A DNA stretch of 64,000 bases. It comes from Streptomyces naganishii JCM 4654. Lineage in GTDB: Bacteria; Actinomycetota; Actinomycetes; Streptomycetales; Streptomycetaceae. Shown here piece by piece: positions 31,727-40,252 of the stretch. The DNA is taken from the NCBI RefSeq assembly GCF_014650575.1, contig NZ_BMVF01000020.1, positions 62,001 to 126,000 of the forward strand, in the 5' to 3' direction. Below the pieces are notes generated by a model. The model searched no databases and was not told the DNA's origin. It saw nothing but the letters and a program-made list of their open reading frames with translations. Positions within the stretch are counted from its first letter, which is position 1; each line of letters starts with the position of its first letter. The translations under genes and the position numbers were made by a program.

Positions 31727-32451
31727 GCGGCCCGGCCTTCCGTGGTGTCACCGGCCGGGGGCAGGTGCACGGTCCGCACGCACCGCCCGTCGAGCAGCCC
31801 CACCGTGCGGTCGGCCAGGGCCGCGGTCTCCGCGTCGTGGGTGGCGAGTACGACCGTGATGCCGTGCGAGCGGGCCGCCGTGGTGAGCGTGCGCAGCACG
31901 TGCGCGCGGTCGGCGCGGTGCAGGGGCGCGGTCGGCTCGTCGGCGAAGAGGACCGTCGGCGCGGGCGCGAGCGCGCGGGCGATGCAGACCCGCTGCCGCT
32001 CGGCCTGGCGCAGCTGGTGCGGACGCCTGCGGGAGAGGTCGCCCACGTCCAGGCGCTCCAGCCACTCCAGCGCGGCCACCTTGGCCCGGCGCCTGCCGGT
32101 GCCGCGCAGCATCAGGGGCAGCGCGGTGTTCTCCCAGACGTTCAGCTCCGGTACGAGCGCGGGCACGGGGTCGATCCAGCCGAACCGGTCCCGGCGCAGC
32201 CGCTCGCGGGCCAGCGGGCCGAGGGTGTGCACCGGGGCGCTGTTGAACCAGACCTCGCCGCGCCGCACCCGCACCATTCCGGACAGGCACCGCAGCAGGG
32301 TGGTCTTGCCGCTGCCGCACGGGCCGCCGACCGCCAGGATCTCGCCCTGCCGCACGCCCAGCGAGACGCCGTTCAGGCCGGGCGAGCCGTCGTCGTGGGT
32401 GTAGTGCAGGGCGCGCGCCCAGAGCACGTCGTTGTCGGGTGGGGCCACCAT
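31708..32451 (-). CDS. ABC ATPase with degenerate signature motif
   Basis: 247 residues. Walker A GGPCGSGKTT, Walker B TVLFADEPT and H-loop ATHDAE are intact, but the ABC signature LSGGQ is replaced by LRQAE in HQLRQAERQRVCIARAL. This suggests an asymmetric or regulatory nucleotide site, or altered activity. ATG 32451 is chosen over GTG 32460 because the GAGGTG ribosome binding site overlaps the latter. The MacB/LolD-like size and an immediate membrane partner suggest export or lipoprotein handling, without any substrate clue. Confidence 0.85.
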   Translation of the reverse strand: MVAPPDNDVLWARALHYTHDDGSPGLNGVSLGVRQGEILAVGGPCGSGKTTLLRCLSGMVRVRRGEVWFNSAPVHTLGPLARERLRRDRFGWIDPVPALVPELNVWENTALPLMLRGTGRRRAKVAALEWLERLDVGDLSRRRPHQLRQAERQRVCIARALAPAPTVLFADEPTAPLHRADRAHVLRTLTTAARSHGITVVLATHDAETAALADRTVGLLDGRCVRTVHLPPAGDTTEGRAACSLSV

Positions 32452-32702
32452 GACGTACACCTCGCTCGGATCGGTAGTGCCGCGCGGATCGCCGTGCGGG
32501 TCCGCTGATTCCCCCGTCCGGGGGAACGAAGCCGGAGCCGATCGGTCACTGGCACGCTAGGCAGCCGACGCGGCGGGGCCGGACAGCACACGGCCCCGGG
32601 CCGCCGTTTCTCACTCGAACGGACCGCCCGGGGCCAGTGATCATCATCTGATCGGAGGTGTGCGCCGCGCGGTGCCCGGAAGGGACACGCGCGGCACGCC
32701 CG

Positions 32703-34082
32703 TCACAGCTTCGTCCACGCCTCCGTCAGCGTCGCGCGCAGGATCTGCTCGATCTCGTCGAAGGTCTCCTGGTTGGAGATCAGCGGCGGGGCGAGCTGGA
32801 CGACCGGGTCGCCGCGGTCGTCGGCACGGCAGTACAGGCCGTTGTCGAACAGCGCCTTGGACAGGAAGCCGTACAGGACGCGCTCGGTCTCCTCCTCGTT
32901 GAAGGACTCCTTGGTGTTCTTGTCCTTGACCAGCTCGATGCCGTAGAAGAAGCCGTTGCCGCGGACGTCGCCGACGATCGGCAGGTCGTGCAGCTTCTGG
33001 AGCGTGGACAGGAACGCGCCCTCGTTGTCCAGCACGTGCTGGTTGAGGCCCTCGCGCTCGAACAGGTCGAGGTTGGCCAGGCCCACGGCCGCGGAGACCG
33101 GGTGGCCGCCGAAGGTGTAGCCGTGCAGGAAGGTGTTGTCGCCCTTGTAGAACGGCTCGGCCAGGCGGTCGGAGACGATGCACGCGCCGATCGGGGAGTA
33201 GCCCGAGGTCATGCCCTTGGCGCAGGTGATCATGTCCGGGACGTAGCCGAACTTGTCGCAGGCGAACATGGTGCCGAGGCGGCCGAAGGCGCAGATGACC
33301 TCGTCGGAGACGAGCAGCACGTCGTACTGGTCGCAGATCTCGCGCACGCGCTGGAAGTATCCGGGCGGGGGCGGGAAGCAGCCGCCGGCGTTCTGCACCG
33401 GCTCCAGGAAGACGGCCGCGACGGTGTCCGGGCCCTCGAAGAGGATCTGCTGCTCGATCTGGTCGGCGGCCCAGCGGCCGAAGGCCTCGGGGTCGTCGCC
33501 GAAGATCGGGGCGCGGTAGATGTTGGTGTTCGGGACCTTGTGCGCGCCCGGGACCAGCGGCTCGAAGGGGGCCTTCAGGCCCGGCAGGCCGGTGATGGAC
33601 AGGGCGCCCTGCGGGGTGCCGTGGTAGGCGACCGCGCGGGATATGACCTTGTACTTGGTGGGCTTGCCGGTCAGCTTGAAGTACTGCTTGGCGAGCTTCC
33701 AGGCGGTCTCCACCGCCTCGCCGCCGCCGGTGGTGAAGAAGACCTTGTTCAGGTCGCCGGGCGCGTGGTCGGCGAGCCGCTCCGCGAGCTCCACGGCCTT
33801 GGGGTGGGCGTAGGACCACACCGGGAAGAACGCCAGCTCCTGCGCCTGCTTGAAGGCGGTCTCGGCGAGCTCGGTGCGGCCGTGGCCCGCCTGGACCACG
33901 AACAGGCCCGCGAGGCCGTCCAGGTAGCGCTTGCCCTTGTCGTCGTAGATGTAGGTCCCCTCGCCGCGCACGATCGTCGGCACGGGGGAGTTCTCGTACG
34001 AGGACATGCGGGTGAAGTGCATCCACAGGTGGTCGTACGCGGTACGGCTGAGGTCCTTGCTCACGGTTATCGGGTTCCCCAC
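32703..34082 (-). CDS. Class III PLP aminotransferase, putrescine/polyamine type
   Basis: 459 residues. Class III (omega) aminotransferase: EGTYIYDDKGKRYLDGLAGL at the start, GGGEAVETAWKLAKQY, VAAVFLEPVQNAGG, LLVSDEVICAFGRLG and the PLP lysine in ITCAKGMTSGY. The sequence style resembles the putrescine:pyruvate enzyme SpuC rather than GABA enzymes. GTG at 34082 overlaps the Lrp stop by 16 bp; an alternative GTG at 34064 begins just behind that stop (VSKDLSRTAYDHLW). It would convert putrescine to 4-aminobutanal for the divergent dehydrogenase. Regulation by the adjacent Lrp protein is likely. Substrate is inferred from context. Confidence 0.85.
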   Translation of the reverse strand: MGNPITVSKDLSRTAYDHLWMHFTRMSSYENSPVPTIVRGEGTYIYDDKGKRYLDGLAGLFVVQAGHGRTELAETAFKQAQELAFFPVWSYAHPKAVELAERLADHAPGDLNKVFFTTGGGEAVETAWKLAKQYFKLTGKPTKYKVISRAVAYHGTPQGALSITGLPGLKAPFEPLVPGAHKVPNTNIYRAPIFGDDPEAFGRWAADQIEQQILFEGPDTVAAVFLEPVQNAGGCFPPPPGYFQRVREICDQYDVLLVSDEVICAFGRLGTMFACDKFGYVPDMITCAKGMTSGYSPIGACIVSDRLAEPFYKGDNTFLHGYTFGGHPVSAAVGLANLDLFEREGLNQHVLDNEGAFLSTLQKLHDLPIVGDVRGNGFFYGIELVKDKNTKESFNEEETERVLYGFLSKALFDNGLYCRADDRGDPVVQLAPPLISNQETFDEIEQILRATLTEAWTKL

Positions 34083-34582
34083 ATGTAGGTCTGCTTCTTG
34101 AGCTTGAGGTAGACGAAGCTCTCGGTGGAGCGCACGCCGGGCAGCGTCCGGATGCGTTTGTTGATGACGTCCAGCAGGTGGTCGTCGTCCTCGCAGACGA
34201 TCTCGGCGAGGATGTCGAACGAGCCCGCGGTCATCACCACGTACTCGACTTCCGACATGTCAGTCAGCGCGTCGGCGACCGACTCCACGTCGCCCTCGAC
34301 GTTGACGCCGACCATCGCCTGCCGGCGGAAGCCCACGGTGAGCGGGTCCGTGACGGCGACGATCTGCATCACGCCCTGGTCGAGCAGCTTCTGGACGCGC
34401 TGGCGCACGGCCGCCTCCGACAGGCCGACGGCCTTGCCGATCGCGGCGTACGGCCGGCGGCCGTCCTCCTGGAGCTGCTCGATGATGGCGAGGGAGACGG
34501 CGTCCAGGTGGGGACTGCCGTTCCTGGACTCGCGGGAGTCCCTCTGGTCTGCGCTTCGACTGGCCACGAGCACACTGTGCAC
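34067..34582 (-). CDS. Lrp/AsnC-family transcriptional regulator
   Basis: 171 residues from GTG 34582; a TTG at 34603 would add seven. N-terminal helix-turn-helix (AIIEQLQEDGRRPYAAIGKAVGLSEAAVRQRV) and a C-terminal RAM ligand domain (AMVGVNVEGDVESVADALT). In S. coelicolor an Lrp-type protein at this position has been connected with polyamine/ethanolamine utilisation (EpuRI, as I recall; not verified). It overlaps the aminotransferase gene and diverges from the aldehyde dehydrogenase; the 190-bp region between contains a TTGAAA/TAGGGT promoter and a TGCG-N5-CGCA dyad. Effector is probably an amino acid or polyamine metabolite. Confidence 0.9.
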   Translation of the reverse strand: MHSVLVASRSADQRDSRESRNGSPHLDAVSLAIIEQLQEDGRRPYAAIGKAVGLSEAAVRQRVQKLLDQGVMQIVAVTDPLTVGFRRQAMVGVNVEGDVESVADALTDMSEVEYVVMTAGSFDILAEIVCEDDDHLLDVINKRIRTLPGVRSTESFVYLKLKKQTYMWGTR

Positions 34583-34641
34583 GACGTCTCGATAGTTCCG
34601 CAAGGCCGCAGCGATGAAATTCGTTGTTTACAGGACTGAGA

Positions 34642-34660
34642 CTTGCGGATTTCGCAGAAG
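34642..34660. promoter_or_regulatory. Candidate operator TTGCG-N5-CGCAG between lrp and the dehydrogenase gene
   Basis: CTTGCG and CGCAGAAG flank GATTT, giving a TGCG/CGCA dyad about 60 bp upstream of the lrp start and 18 bp before the -35 of the divergent dehydrogenase. The position suits autoregulation and control of both directions. Low symmetry, so only tentative. Confidence 0.4.
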
Positions 34661-34677
34661 TCGCCGCGACGGGGGTG

Positions 34678-34705
34678 TTGAAAACGTCGGAGCGCCGACT
34701 AGGGT
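34678..34705 (+). promoter_or_regulatory. Promoter TTGAAA-N16-TAGGGT for the aldehyde dehydrogenase
   Basis: TTGAAA (34678-34683) and TAGGGT (34700-34705) are 16 bp apart, close to the major actinobacterial sigma consensus. Transcription would start near 34712 and leave a 60-base leader with AGGAGGG before the GTG. Confidence 0.75.
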
Positions 34706-34773
34706 GGGCATCTCAGTGGCTGGACAGCCAGAAACAGCCAGGAAGAGCGACAACCAGACCAGGAGGGCCGGCA

Positions 34774-36213
34774 GTGAGCACCGAGCTGCGTCGTCTGCGC
34801 AACTACATCGACGGTGAGTTCCGGGACGCCGCCGACGGACGGACCACCGAGGTGGTCAATCCCGCGACCGGCGAGGCCTACGCGACCGCGCCGCTGTCCG
34901 GCGAGGCGGACGTCGACGCCGCCATGGCGGCCGCCGCCGCGGCCTTCCCCGGCTGGCGCGACACCACCCCCGCGGAGCGGCAGAAGGCCCTGCTGAAGAT
35001 CGCGGACGCCTTCGAGGAGCGCGCCGAGGAACTGATCGCGGCCGAGGTGGAGAACACGGGCAAGCCCATCGGGCTGACCCGCTCCGAGGAGATCCCGCCG
35101 ATGGTCGACCAGATCCGCTTCTTCGCGGGCGCGGCCCGGATGCTCGAGGGCCGCTCGGCCGGCGAGTACATGGAGGGCATGACCTCGATCATCCGCCGCG
35201 AGCCCATCGGCGTCTGCGCGCAGGTCGCGCCGTGGAACTACCCGATGATGATGGCCGTGTGGAAGTTCGCCCCGGCACTCGCCGCGGGCAACACCGTCGT
35301 CCTCAAGCCGTCGGACACCACCCCGGCGTCCACGGTCCTGATCGCCGACATCATCGGCTCCGTCCTGCCCAAGGGCGTCTTCAACGTCATCTGCGGCGAC
35401 CGCGACACCGGCCGCCTGATGGTCGAGCACCCGACCCCCGCGATGGCCTCCATCACCGGCTCGGTGCGCGCCGGCATGTCGGTCGCCGAGTCCGCGTCCA
35501 AGGACCTCAAGCGCGTCCACCTCGAGCTCGGCGGCAAGGCCCCGGTGGTCGTCTTCGAGGACACCGACATCGACAAGGCCGTCGAGGACATCTCGGTGGC
35601 CGGCTTCTTCAACGCCGGCCAGGACTGCACCGCCGCCACGCGCGTGCTGGTGCACGAGTCGATCCACGACGAGTTCGTCTCCGCGCTCGCCAAGGCCGCC
35701 GAGGACGCCAAGACCGGGCAGCCCGACGACGAGGACGTCCTCTTCGGCCCGCTGAACAACCCCAACCAGCTCAAGCAGGTCGCCGGCTTCATCGAGCGGC
35801 TGCCCGCCCACGCCAAGGTCGAGGCCGGCGGCCACCAGGTCGGCGACAAGGGCTACTTCTACGCCGCGACCGTCGTCTCCGGGCTCAAGCAGGACGACGA
35901 GATCATCCAGAAGGAGGTCTTCGGGCCGGTCATCACCGTCCAGTCCTTCTCGGACGAGGACCAGGCCGTCGAGTGGGCCAACGGCGTGGACTACGCGCTG
36001 GCCTCCTCGGTGTGGACCAAGGACCACGCCCGGGCCATGCGGATGTCCAAGAAGCTCGACTTCGGCTGCGTGTGGATCAACACCCACATCCCGCTGGTCG
36101 CCGAGATGCCCCACGGCGGCTTCAAGAAGTCCGGCTACGGCAAGGACCTGTCGGCGTACGGCTTCGAGGACTACACGCGCATCAAGCACGTGATGACGTC
36201 GCTCGACGCGTAG
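34774..36213 (+). CDS. Gamma-aminobutyraldehyde dehydrogenase (PuuC/PatD type)
   Basis: 479 residues. NAD-dependent oxidation of 4-aminobutanal to GABA is the likely reaction. ALDH motifs: APWNYPMMMAVWKFAPALAAGNT, catalytic Glu in LELGGKAP, catalytic Cys in GQDCTAATR, and the C-terminal EMPHGGFKKSG. GTG at 34774 with AGGAGGG 6 bases up. It is transcribed away from the Lrp regulator and the putrescine aminotransferase, which supplies the aldehyde. A paralogue with the same GQDCTAATR block sits at 41467. Two consecutive terminator hairpins follow the stop. Confidence 0.9.
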   Translation: MSTELRRLRNYIDGEFRDAADGRTTEVVNPATGEAYATAPLSGEADVDAAMAAAAAAFPGWRDTTPAERQKALLKIADAFEERAEELIAAEVENTGKPIGLTRSEEIPPMVDQIRFFAGAARMLEGRSAGEYMEGMTSIIRREPIGVCAQVAPWNYPMMMAVWKFAPALAAGNTVVLKPSDTTPASTVLIADIIGSVLPKGVFNVICGDRDTGRLMVEHPTPAMASITGSVRAGMSVAESASKDLKRVHLELGGKAPVVVFEDTDIDKAVEDISVAGFFNAGQDCTAATRVLVHESIHDEFVSALAKAAEDAKTGQPDDEDVLFGPLNNPNQLKQVAGFIERLPAHAKVEAGGHQVGDKGYFYAATVVSGLKQDDEIIQKEVFGPVITVQSFSDEDQAVEWANGVDYALASSVWTKDHARAMRMSKKLDFGCVWINTHIPLVAEMPHGGFKKSGYGKDLSAYGFEDYTRIKHVMTSLDA

Positions 36214-36215
36214 CC

Positions 36216-36279
36216 TTCCGGCGGCATCGCCGGAAAACACCGGGGCCCCGGGCGGAGGACGGACCGCCCGGGGCCCCGG
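36216..36279 (+). terminator. Tandem terminators after the aldehyde dehydrogenase
   Basis: Hairpin 1: TTCCGGCG-GCAT-CGCCGGAA at 36216-36235, followed by AAAC. Hairpin 2: CCGGGGCCCCGGGCGG paired exactly with CCGCCCGGGGCCCCGG (36240-36279, 16 bp, loop of 8). Both strong and adjacent. Confidence 0.85.
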
Positions 36280-36356
36280 CGCACCCGGCCCCCGGCAGGT
36301 CGGGGACCGCGCCGCCGCCTTCTTCCGGGGCGGGGCCGGTCGACAGGGTGCCGGGT

Positions 36357-36479
36357 GTGGCGGGGCGGGGTCGACGCAGCGCCGATTGTGCGAACTACGT
36401 CTGCCCCGTCTCCGCGGCCCAGGACGTCCTCGCCGCCGCCAAGGACAAGGACACGGCCGAACTCGCCGGAACCCCCTGA
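36357..36479 (+). pseudogene. Short coding-like fragment, possibly a small protein
   Basis: GTG at 36357 opens 40 codons ending at 36479. From residue 10 on (DCANYVCPVSAAQDVL...) the third positions are nearly all G or C with regular codons, unlike random sequence. There is no persuasive ribosome binding site (AGGGTG upstream) and no family recognised. It may be the 3' remnant of a lost gene or a real small protein with a Cys pair. Confidence 0.3.
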
Positions 36480-36565
36480 TCTTCGTCGGGTTCGCGCGCC
36501 GCTGGAACAGGATCGTGGGCCTGTGGCGGACTCACCGCCGTGACGACAGCCACGGCGGCGGGCGA

Positions 36566-36991
36566 GTGGGCCCGGAGGTCACCCTCGGGCTGCCGGCCGC
36601 GTGGGCCCTGCACGACGCCGAGGAACCGGCCGCCCTGCCGTGCTGGTCGCGGCGCGACGTGCCCCGGCTGCGGCAGCGGCCGACCGCCTTCCAGGTCGCG
36701 CTGAGCGGCTTCGGCCTGCACGGCCTGGTCCACCTCGCCCAGGCCGTGGCGGTGCGCGGCTGCACCCCCGGATCCGCGACCTCGCCGGTCGTGGTGGTCC
36801 CGTTCACGCTCTGGGCGCGCGGCCGGCCGCGGCGGGCCGGTGTGCCGCGGCCGGCACGCCCGTGGGACGTGGCGGTGGGCATCGGGGCGGCGGCCGCGGC
36901 CACGGTCGCCTCGCACATGGCGGCCCGGCGGCTGCTCGGCGGGCTCAGCGGCCGCGCAGGGCGCTCAGCAGGTCGACGCGGTTGGTCGTGA
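36566..36991 (+). pseudogene. Shortened HXXEE-domain membrane protein, probably degenerate
   Basis: From GTG 36566 the frame reads AWALHDAEEPAALPCW, the histidine/glutamate signature of HXXEE proteins, then jumps quickly to FQVALSGFGLHGLVHLAQAVAVRG and VVVVPFTLWARGRPRR, which normally stand further apart. About 50 residues between them seem missing. The C-terminus runs 47 bp over the end of the convergent phosphodiesterase, reading Arg/Gly-rich nonsense. An internal deletion and perhaps a 3' frameshift are likely. There is no good ribosome binding site. It could still be a functional short variant. Confidence 0.5.
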
Positions 36992-37628
36992 CCGAGTCGG
37001 CGCCCAGGTCCAGCAGGCGGCGCAGGGAGCGGCGGGTGTCCGGCGTCCACACGGACAGCAGGTGGCCGCCCTTGTGGACGTGGGCCGCGAGGGCGCGGTC
37101 CACCAGGCCGAAGCGGTAGTTCAGCCAGCGCGGCCGTACGGCGTCGAGCAGTCCCGCACGCGGGGGAGCGAGCGTCGTCCAGGTCAGGGCGATCTCGGCG
37201 GACGGGTCGGCCGCGCGCACCGCTAGCATCGCCTGGGCGCCCGCGCAGTAGTACACGCGCTCCCCGGCCCCGCAGTCGCCGACCACGCCCACGATCCGCC
37301 GCACGGCCGCCACGCCCGGGCCGCCGGGCAGGTCCACCATCACCCGGCTGCCCTCCGTCGCGGCCAGCGCCTCGGCCAGTGTCGGCACCCCGCCACCCGT
37401 GAGCTCCTCCACCTCCCGCGCGGACAGCGAGCGCAGCGGACGGTCGTGCCCCCACAGCCGCTTGAGCGTCTCGTCGTGCAGCAGCACGGGCACGCCGTCC
37501 CGGGTCAGGCGTACGTCGATCTCCACCGCGTCCGCGCCCTGGTCGAGCGCGGAGCGCAGTGAGGCGATCGTGTTCTCGCGGAAGCGGTAGGGGTCGCCGC
37601 GGTGCGCCACGGCGGTCACGGTCTGCAT
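36945..37628 (-). CDS. Glycerophosphodiester phosphodiesterase
   Basis: 227 residues. GDPD TIM-barrel: AHRGDPYRFRENTIASL at the N-terminus, VEIDVRLTRDGVPVLLHDET with catalytic Glu, Asp and His, and the late WTPDT ... GADSVTTNRVD. Cleaves glycerophosphodiesters to glycerol-3-phosphate and an alcohol. No signal peptide, so cytosolic. ATG 37628 is preferred to ATG 37637, though both are possible. The family is secure; the substrate is probably from deacylated phospholipids. Transcribed after the adenosine deaminase in the same direction, 69 bp apart. Confidence 0.93.
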   Translation of the reverse strand: MQTVTAVAHRGDPYRFRENTIASLRSALDQGADAVEIDVRLTRDGVPVLLHDETLKRLWGHDRPLRSLSAREVEELTGGGVPTLAEALAATEGSRVMVDLPGGPGVAAVRRIVGVVGDCGAGERVYYCAGAQAMLAVRAADPSAEIALTWTTLAPPRAGLLDAVRPRWLNYRFGLVDRALAAHVHKGGHLLSVWTPDTRRSLRRLLDLGADSVTTNRVDLLSALRGR

Positions 37629-37696
37629 GGCCCCCATTGTGTCCCGCGGGCCGGTGTCCGGGCGCGGAGCGGGGGGCAGGGGTCCCGGGGCTCGGA

Positions 37697-38746
37697 TCAG
37701 GGGGCGAGCCAGGCCTCGGTGTAGGCGTCGATCTCCTGGGTGAGCCGGGCCTTGCCGGCCTCGTCGAGGAAGGACGCGCGCACCGCGTTCGTGGCGAGCT
37801 CGGCGATGCCCCGCTCGTCGAGGCCGAGGAGGCGGGCGGCCACCGCGTACTCGTTGTTGAGGTCGGTGCCGAACATCGGCGGGTCGTCGGAGTTGATCGT
37901 GACCAGCACCCCGGCGCGGGCGAACTCCCTGATCGGGTGCTCGTCGAGGGTGCGGACGGCGCGGGTGGCGATGTTGGAGGTCGGGCAGACCTCCAGCGGG
38001 ATCCGGTGCTCGGCGAGGTGGGCGAGCAGCTTCGGGTCCTGGGCGGAGCTGGTGCCGTGACCGATGCGCTCGGCGCGCAGCTCGGTCAGGGCGGCCCACA
38101 CCGTCTCCGGTCCGGTGGTCTCGCCGGCGTGCGGAACGGAGTGCAGCCCGGCGGCGATCGCCCGGTCGAAGAACGGCTTGAACTGCGGCCGGGGCACGCC
38201 GATCTCGGGCCCGCCGAGCCCGAAGGACACCAGGCCCTCCGGGCGCAGCCGGTCGTCGGTGGCGAGCCGGGCGGTCTCCTCGGCCGACTCGAGCCCGGCC
38301 TCGCCGGGGATGTCGAAGCACCAGCGCAGCACGGTGCCGAACTCCGCCTCGGCCGCCTTGCGGGCGTCCTCGATGGCGTCCATGAAGGCGCGCTCGTCGA
38401 TGCCGCGCCGGGTGGAGGAGAACGGCGTGATGGTCAGCTCGGCGTAGCGCACCTGCTGGCGGGCCAGGTCGCGGGCGACCTCGTAGGTCAGCAGCCGTAC
38501 GTCCTCGGGGGTGCGGATCAGGTCGACGACGGACAGGTACACCTCGATGAAGTGGGCGAAGTCCGTGAAGGTGAAGTAGTCGGCCAGGGCCTCGGGGTCC
38601 GTGGGCACCTTGGAGTCGGGGTGGCGGGCGGCCAGTTCGGAGACGATCCGGGGGGACGCGGAGCCGACGTGGTGCACGTGCAGCTCGGCCTTGGGCAGTC
38701 CGGCGATGAAGGCGTGGGGGTCGCGGGGTGCGCGCTGGTCGGTCAA
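37697..38746 (-). CDS. add: Adenosine deaminase
   Basis: 349 residues. Converts adenosine to inosine in purine salvage. Zinc and catalytic motifs are complete: AELHVHHVGS (HxH; the second H is followed by H), PHAGET, GHGTSS, VCPTSN and NSDDPPMFGT. The TTG at 38746 is chosen because GGGGAGGGA (38754-38762) sits at a good distance; a GTG at 38770 would add eight residues overlapping that ribosome binding site. The length is normal. It may share a transcript with the phosphodiesterase. A related adenine deaminase cannot be ruled out, but the motif order fits add. Confidence 0.92.
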   Translation of the reverse strand: MTDQRAPRDPHAFIAGLPKAELHVHHVGSASPRIVSELAARHPDSKVPTDPEALADYFTFTDFAHFIEVYLSVVDLIRTPEDVRLLTYEVARDLARQQVRYAELTITPFSSTRRGIDERAFMDAIEDARKAAEAEFGTVLRWCFDIPGEAGLESAEETARLATDDRLRPEGLVSFGLGGPEIGVPRPQFKPFFDRAIAAGLHSVPHAGETTGPETVWAALTELRAERIGHGTSSAQDPKLLAHLAEHRIPLEVCPTSNIATRAVRTLDEHPIREFARAGVLVTINSDDPPMFGTDLNNEYAVAARLLGLDERGIAELATNAVRASFLDEAGKARLTQEIDAYTEAWLAP

Positions 38747-39033
38747 GGTGTCCCTCCCCGGGAACGGCACCGCGGGCCCCGGCGAGGGGTGGCGCGGTGC
38801 GGGTGATCGGCTGATCGATGAGCCAGGCCATCGTAGGCGTACGACTGGCGCGGCGCCGGGGCCGGGAGCGGTCCGGGGTGATCCCGGAACGGTGGCGGAG
38901 GGAGTTCCAGAGGGACTCGGAGTGATCCCGGAGCCGTTGCGGAGGCCGAGGGCCGGGCGTCGGGACCGGTGGCCGGGGCCGCGTGCCGGGGCCGTAGCAT
39001 GGCGGGACGATCGACCGAGGGGGACGCGAGTAC

Positions 39034-39699
39034 ATGACGGACGGAACGCGGGCGGGCGGGGACGCCGGAGCCGGCGACAACCCGTGGGCGCCGCCCGGAA
39101 GCAGGCCCTCGCTGGACAAGACCCCGCCGCAGGACCAGGTGCCCGGGCAGATGCCCGGACAGCCGCCGTACACGCCGCCCTCGGTGCACGACCAGGCCAC
39201 GATGGCGTCCATGCCGGCCGCGCCCTTCGCCGCGCCCGGCGCCGACTCCGCGGTGCCCCCGCCGCCGGTGGCCCCCACCGGACCGGCCGCCCCGGCCGGC
39301 TACGGCTACCCCGCCTACCCCACGTATCCCGGCCCGGCGGGCTACGGCGGCTGGCCGGGCATGCCCATGGCCCCGCAGAACGGCATGGGCACCGCCGCGA
39401 TGGTGCTCGGCATCCTGTCCTGCTGCCTGTTCTGCCTCTACGGCGTGGTGTCGCTGGTGCTCGGCATCCTCGCCGTGGTGTTCGGCGTCAAGGGCCGGCG
39501 CCGGGCGGAGCGCGGTGAGGCCACCAACCACGGGCAGGCACAGGCGGGGCTGGTGATGGGGATCATCGGCATCTTCCTCGGCATCGCCGTGATCGTGCTG
39601 CTCGCGATAGGGATCACCACCGCGATCCAGCACGAGGAGGACAGCGACCCGTACTACGGCGCGCTCCGGCCCGCCGTCACGGTGCTCGCCGACCGCTGA
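39034..39699 (+). CDS. DUF4190 membrane protein with Pro-rich N-terminus
   Basis: 221 residues. The N-terminal 110 residues are Pro/Gly/Tyr-rich and probably disordered. Two hydrophobic segments follow (MVLGILSCCLFCLYGVVSLVLGILA and GLVMGIIGIFLGIAVIVLLAIGI) with the typical GRRRAERGEATNHGQAQAGL loop between them. ATG 39034. It is the paralogue of the next gene. Function unknown in actinobacteria; the context gives no direct clue. Confidence 0.85.
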   Translation: MTDGTRAGGDAGAGDNPWAPPGSRPSLDKTPPQDQVPGQMPGQPPYTPPSVHDQATMASMPAAPFAAPGADSAVPPPPVAPTGPAAPAGYGYPAYPTYPGPAGYGGWPGMPMAPQNGMGTAAMVLGILSCCLFCLYGVVSLVLGILAVVFGVKGRRRAERGEATNHGQAQAGLVMGIIGIFLGIAVIVLLAIGITTAIQHEEDSDPYYGALRPAVTVLADR

Positions 39700-39793
39700 A
39701 CCCGGTCCCGCGCAACAGTCTCGGCGGACGGTGTCCCCCACGGCGAACAGGGCCATTACGATGCCTGACTGTCAACGGAGGGGAGACCAGACC

Positions 39794-40252
39794 ATGTCCG
39801 ACACGCAGCCCAACCACGGTGGATTCGGGCCGCCGTCCCAGCCGCCGCAGCAGCCCGCGCCGGGCTACGGCTACCCGCAGCAGTCCGGCCCGGGTTACGG
39901 CTATCCGCAGGGCCAGCCCGGCTACCCGGCCGCGCCCCCGGTCTATCCGCAGACCCCCGGCTACGGCATGCCCGCGCAGCCGAGCAACGGCATGGGGACC
40001 ACGGGTCTGGTGCTCGGCATCATCGGCGTCGTGTGCAGCCTGACCTTCATCTTCTGGTTCTTCGGGGTCATCCTCGGCATCCTCGGGATCATCTTCGGCG
40101 CCATCGGCCGCGGCAAGGCCACCCGCGGCGAGGCCACCAACAAGGGCGCCGCGACCGCGGGCCTGGTGTGCGGAATCGTCGCCACGGTGGTCCTGCCCCT
40201 GCTGGGCCTCCTGGTCTTCGCCAGCTTCATGAGCAGCAGCAGCACCTTCTGA
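39794..40252 (+). CDS. DUF4190 membrane protein, paralogue of preceding gene
   Basis: 152 residues from ATG 39794, with GGAGGGGAG upstream. N-terminal Pro/Gln/Gly/Tyr repeats (PGYGYPQQSGPGYGYPQ) are followed by GLVLGIIGVVCSLTFIFWFFGVILG and ATAGLVCGIVATVVLPLLGLLVF. The loop GRGKATRGEATNKGA corresponds to the loop of the neighbour. The tandem pair suggests duplication followed by shortening of the tail region. Function unknown. Confidence 0.85.
   Translation: MSDTQPNHGGFGPPSQPPQQPAPGYGYPQQSGPGYGYPQGQPGYPAAPPVYPQTPGYGMPAQPSNGMGTTGLVLGIIGVVCSLTFIFWFFGVILGILGIIFGAIGRGKATRGEATNKGAATAGLVCGIVATVVLPLLGLLVFASFMSSSSTF

Noticed and set aside
38879..38945. Two imperfect 24-bp copies of GTGATCCCGGA-type sequence before the DUF4190 gene
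   Set aside because: About four mismatches in a low-complexity GGAG-rich stretch; likely chance.
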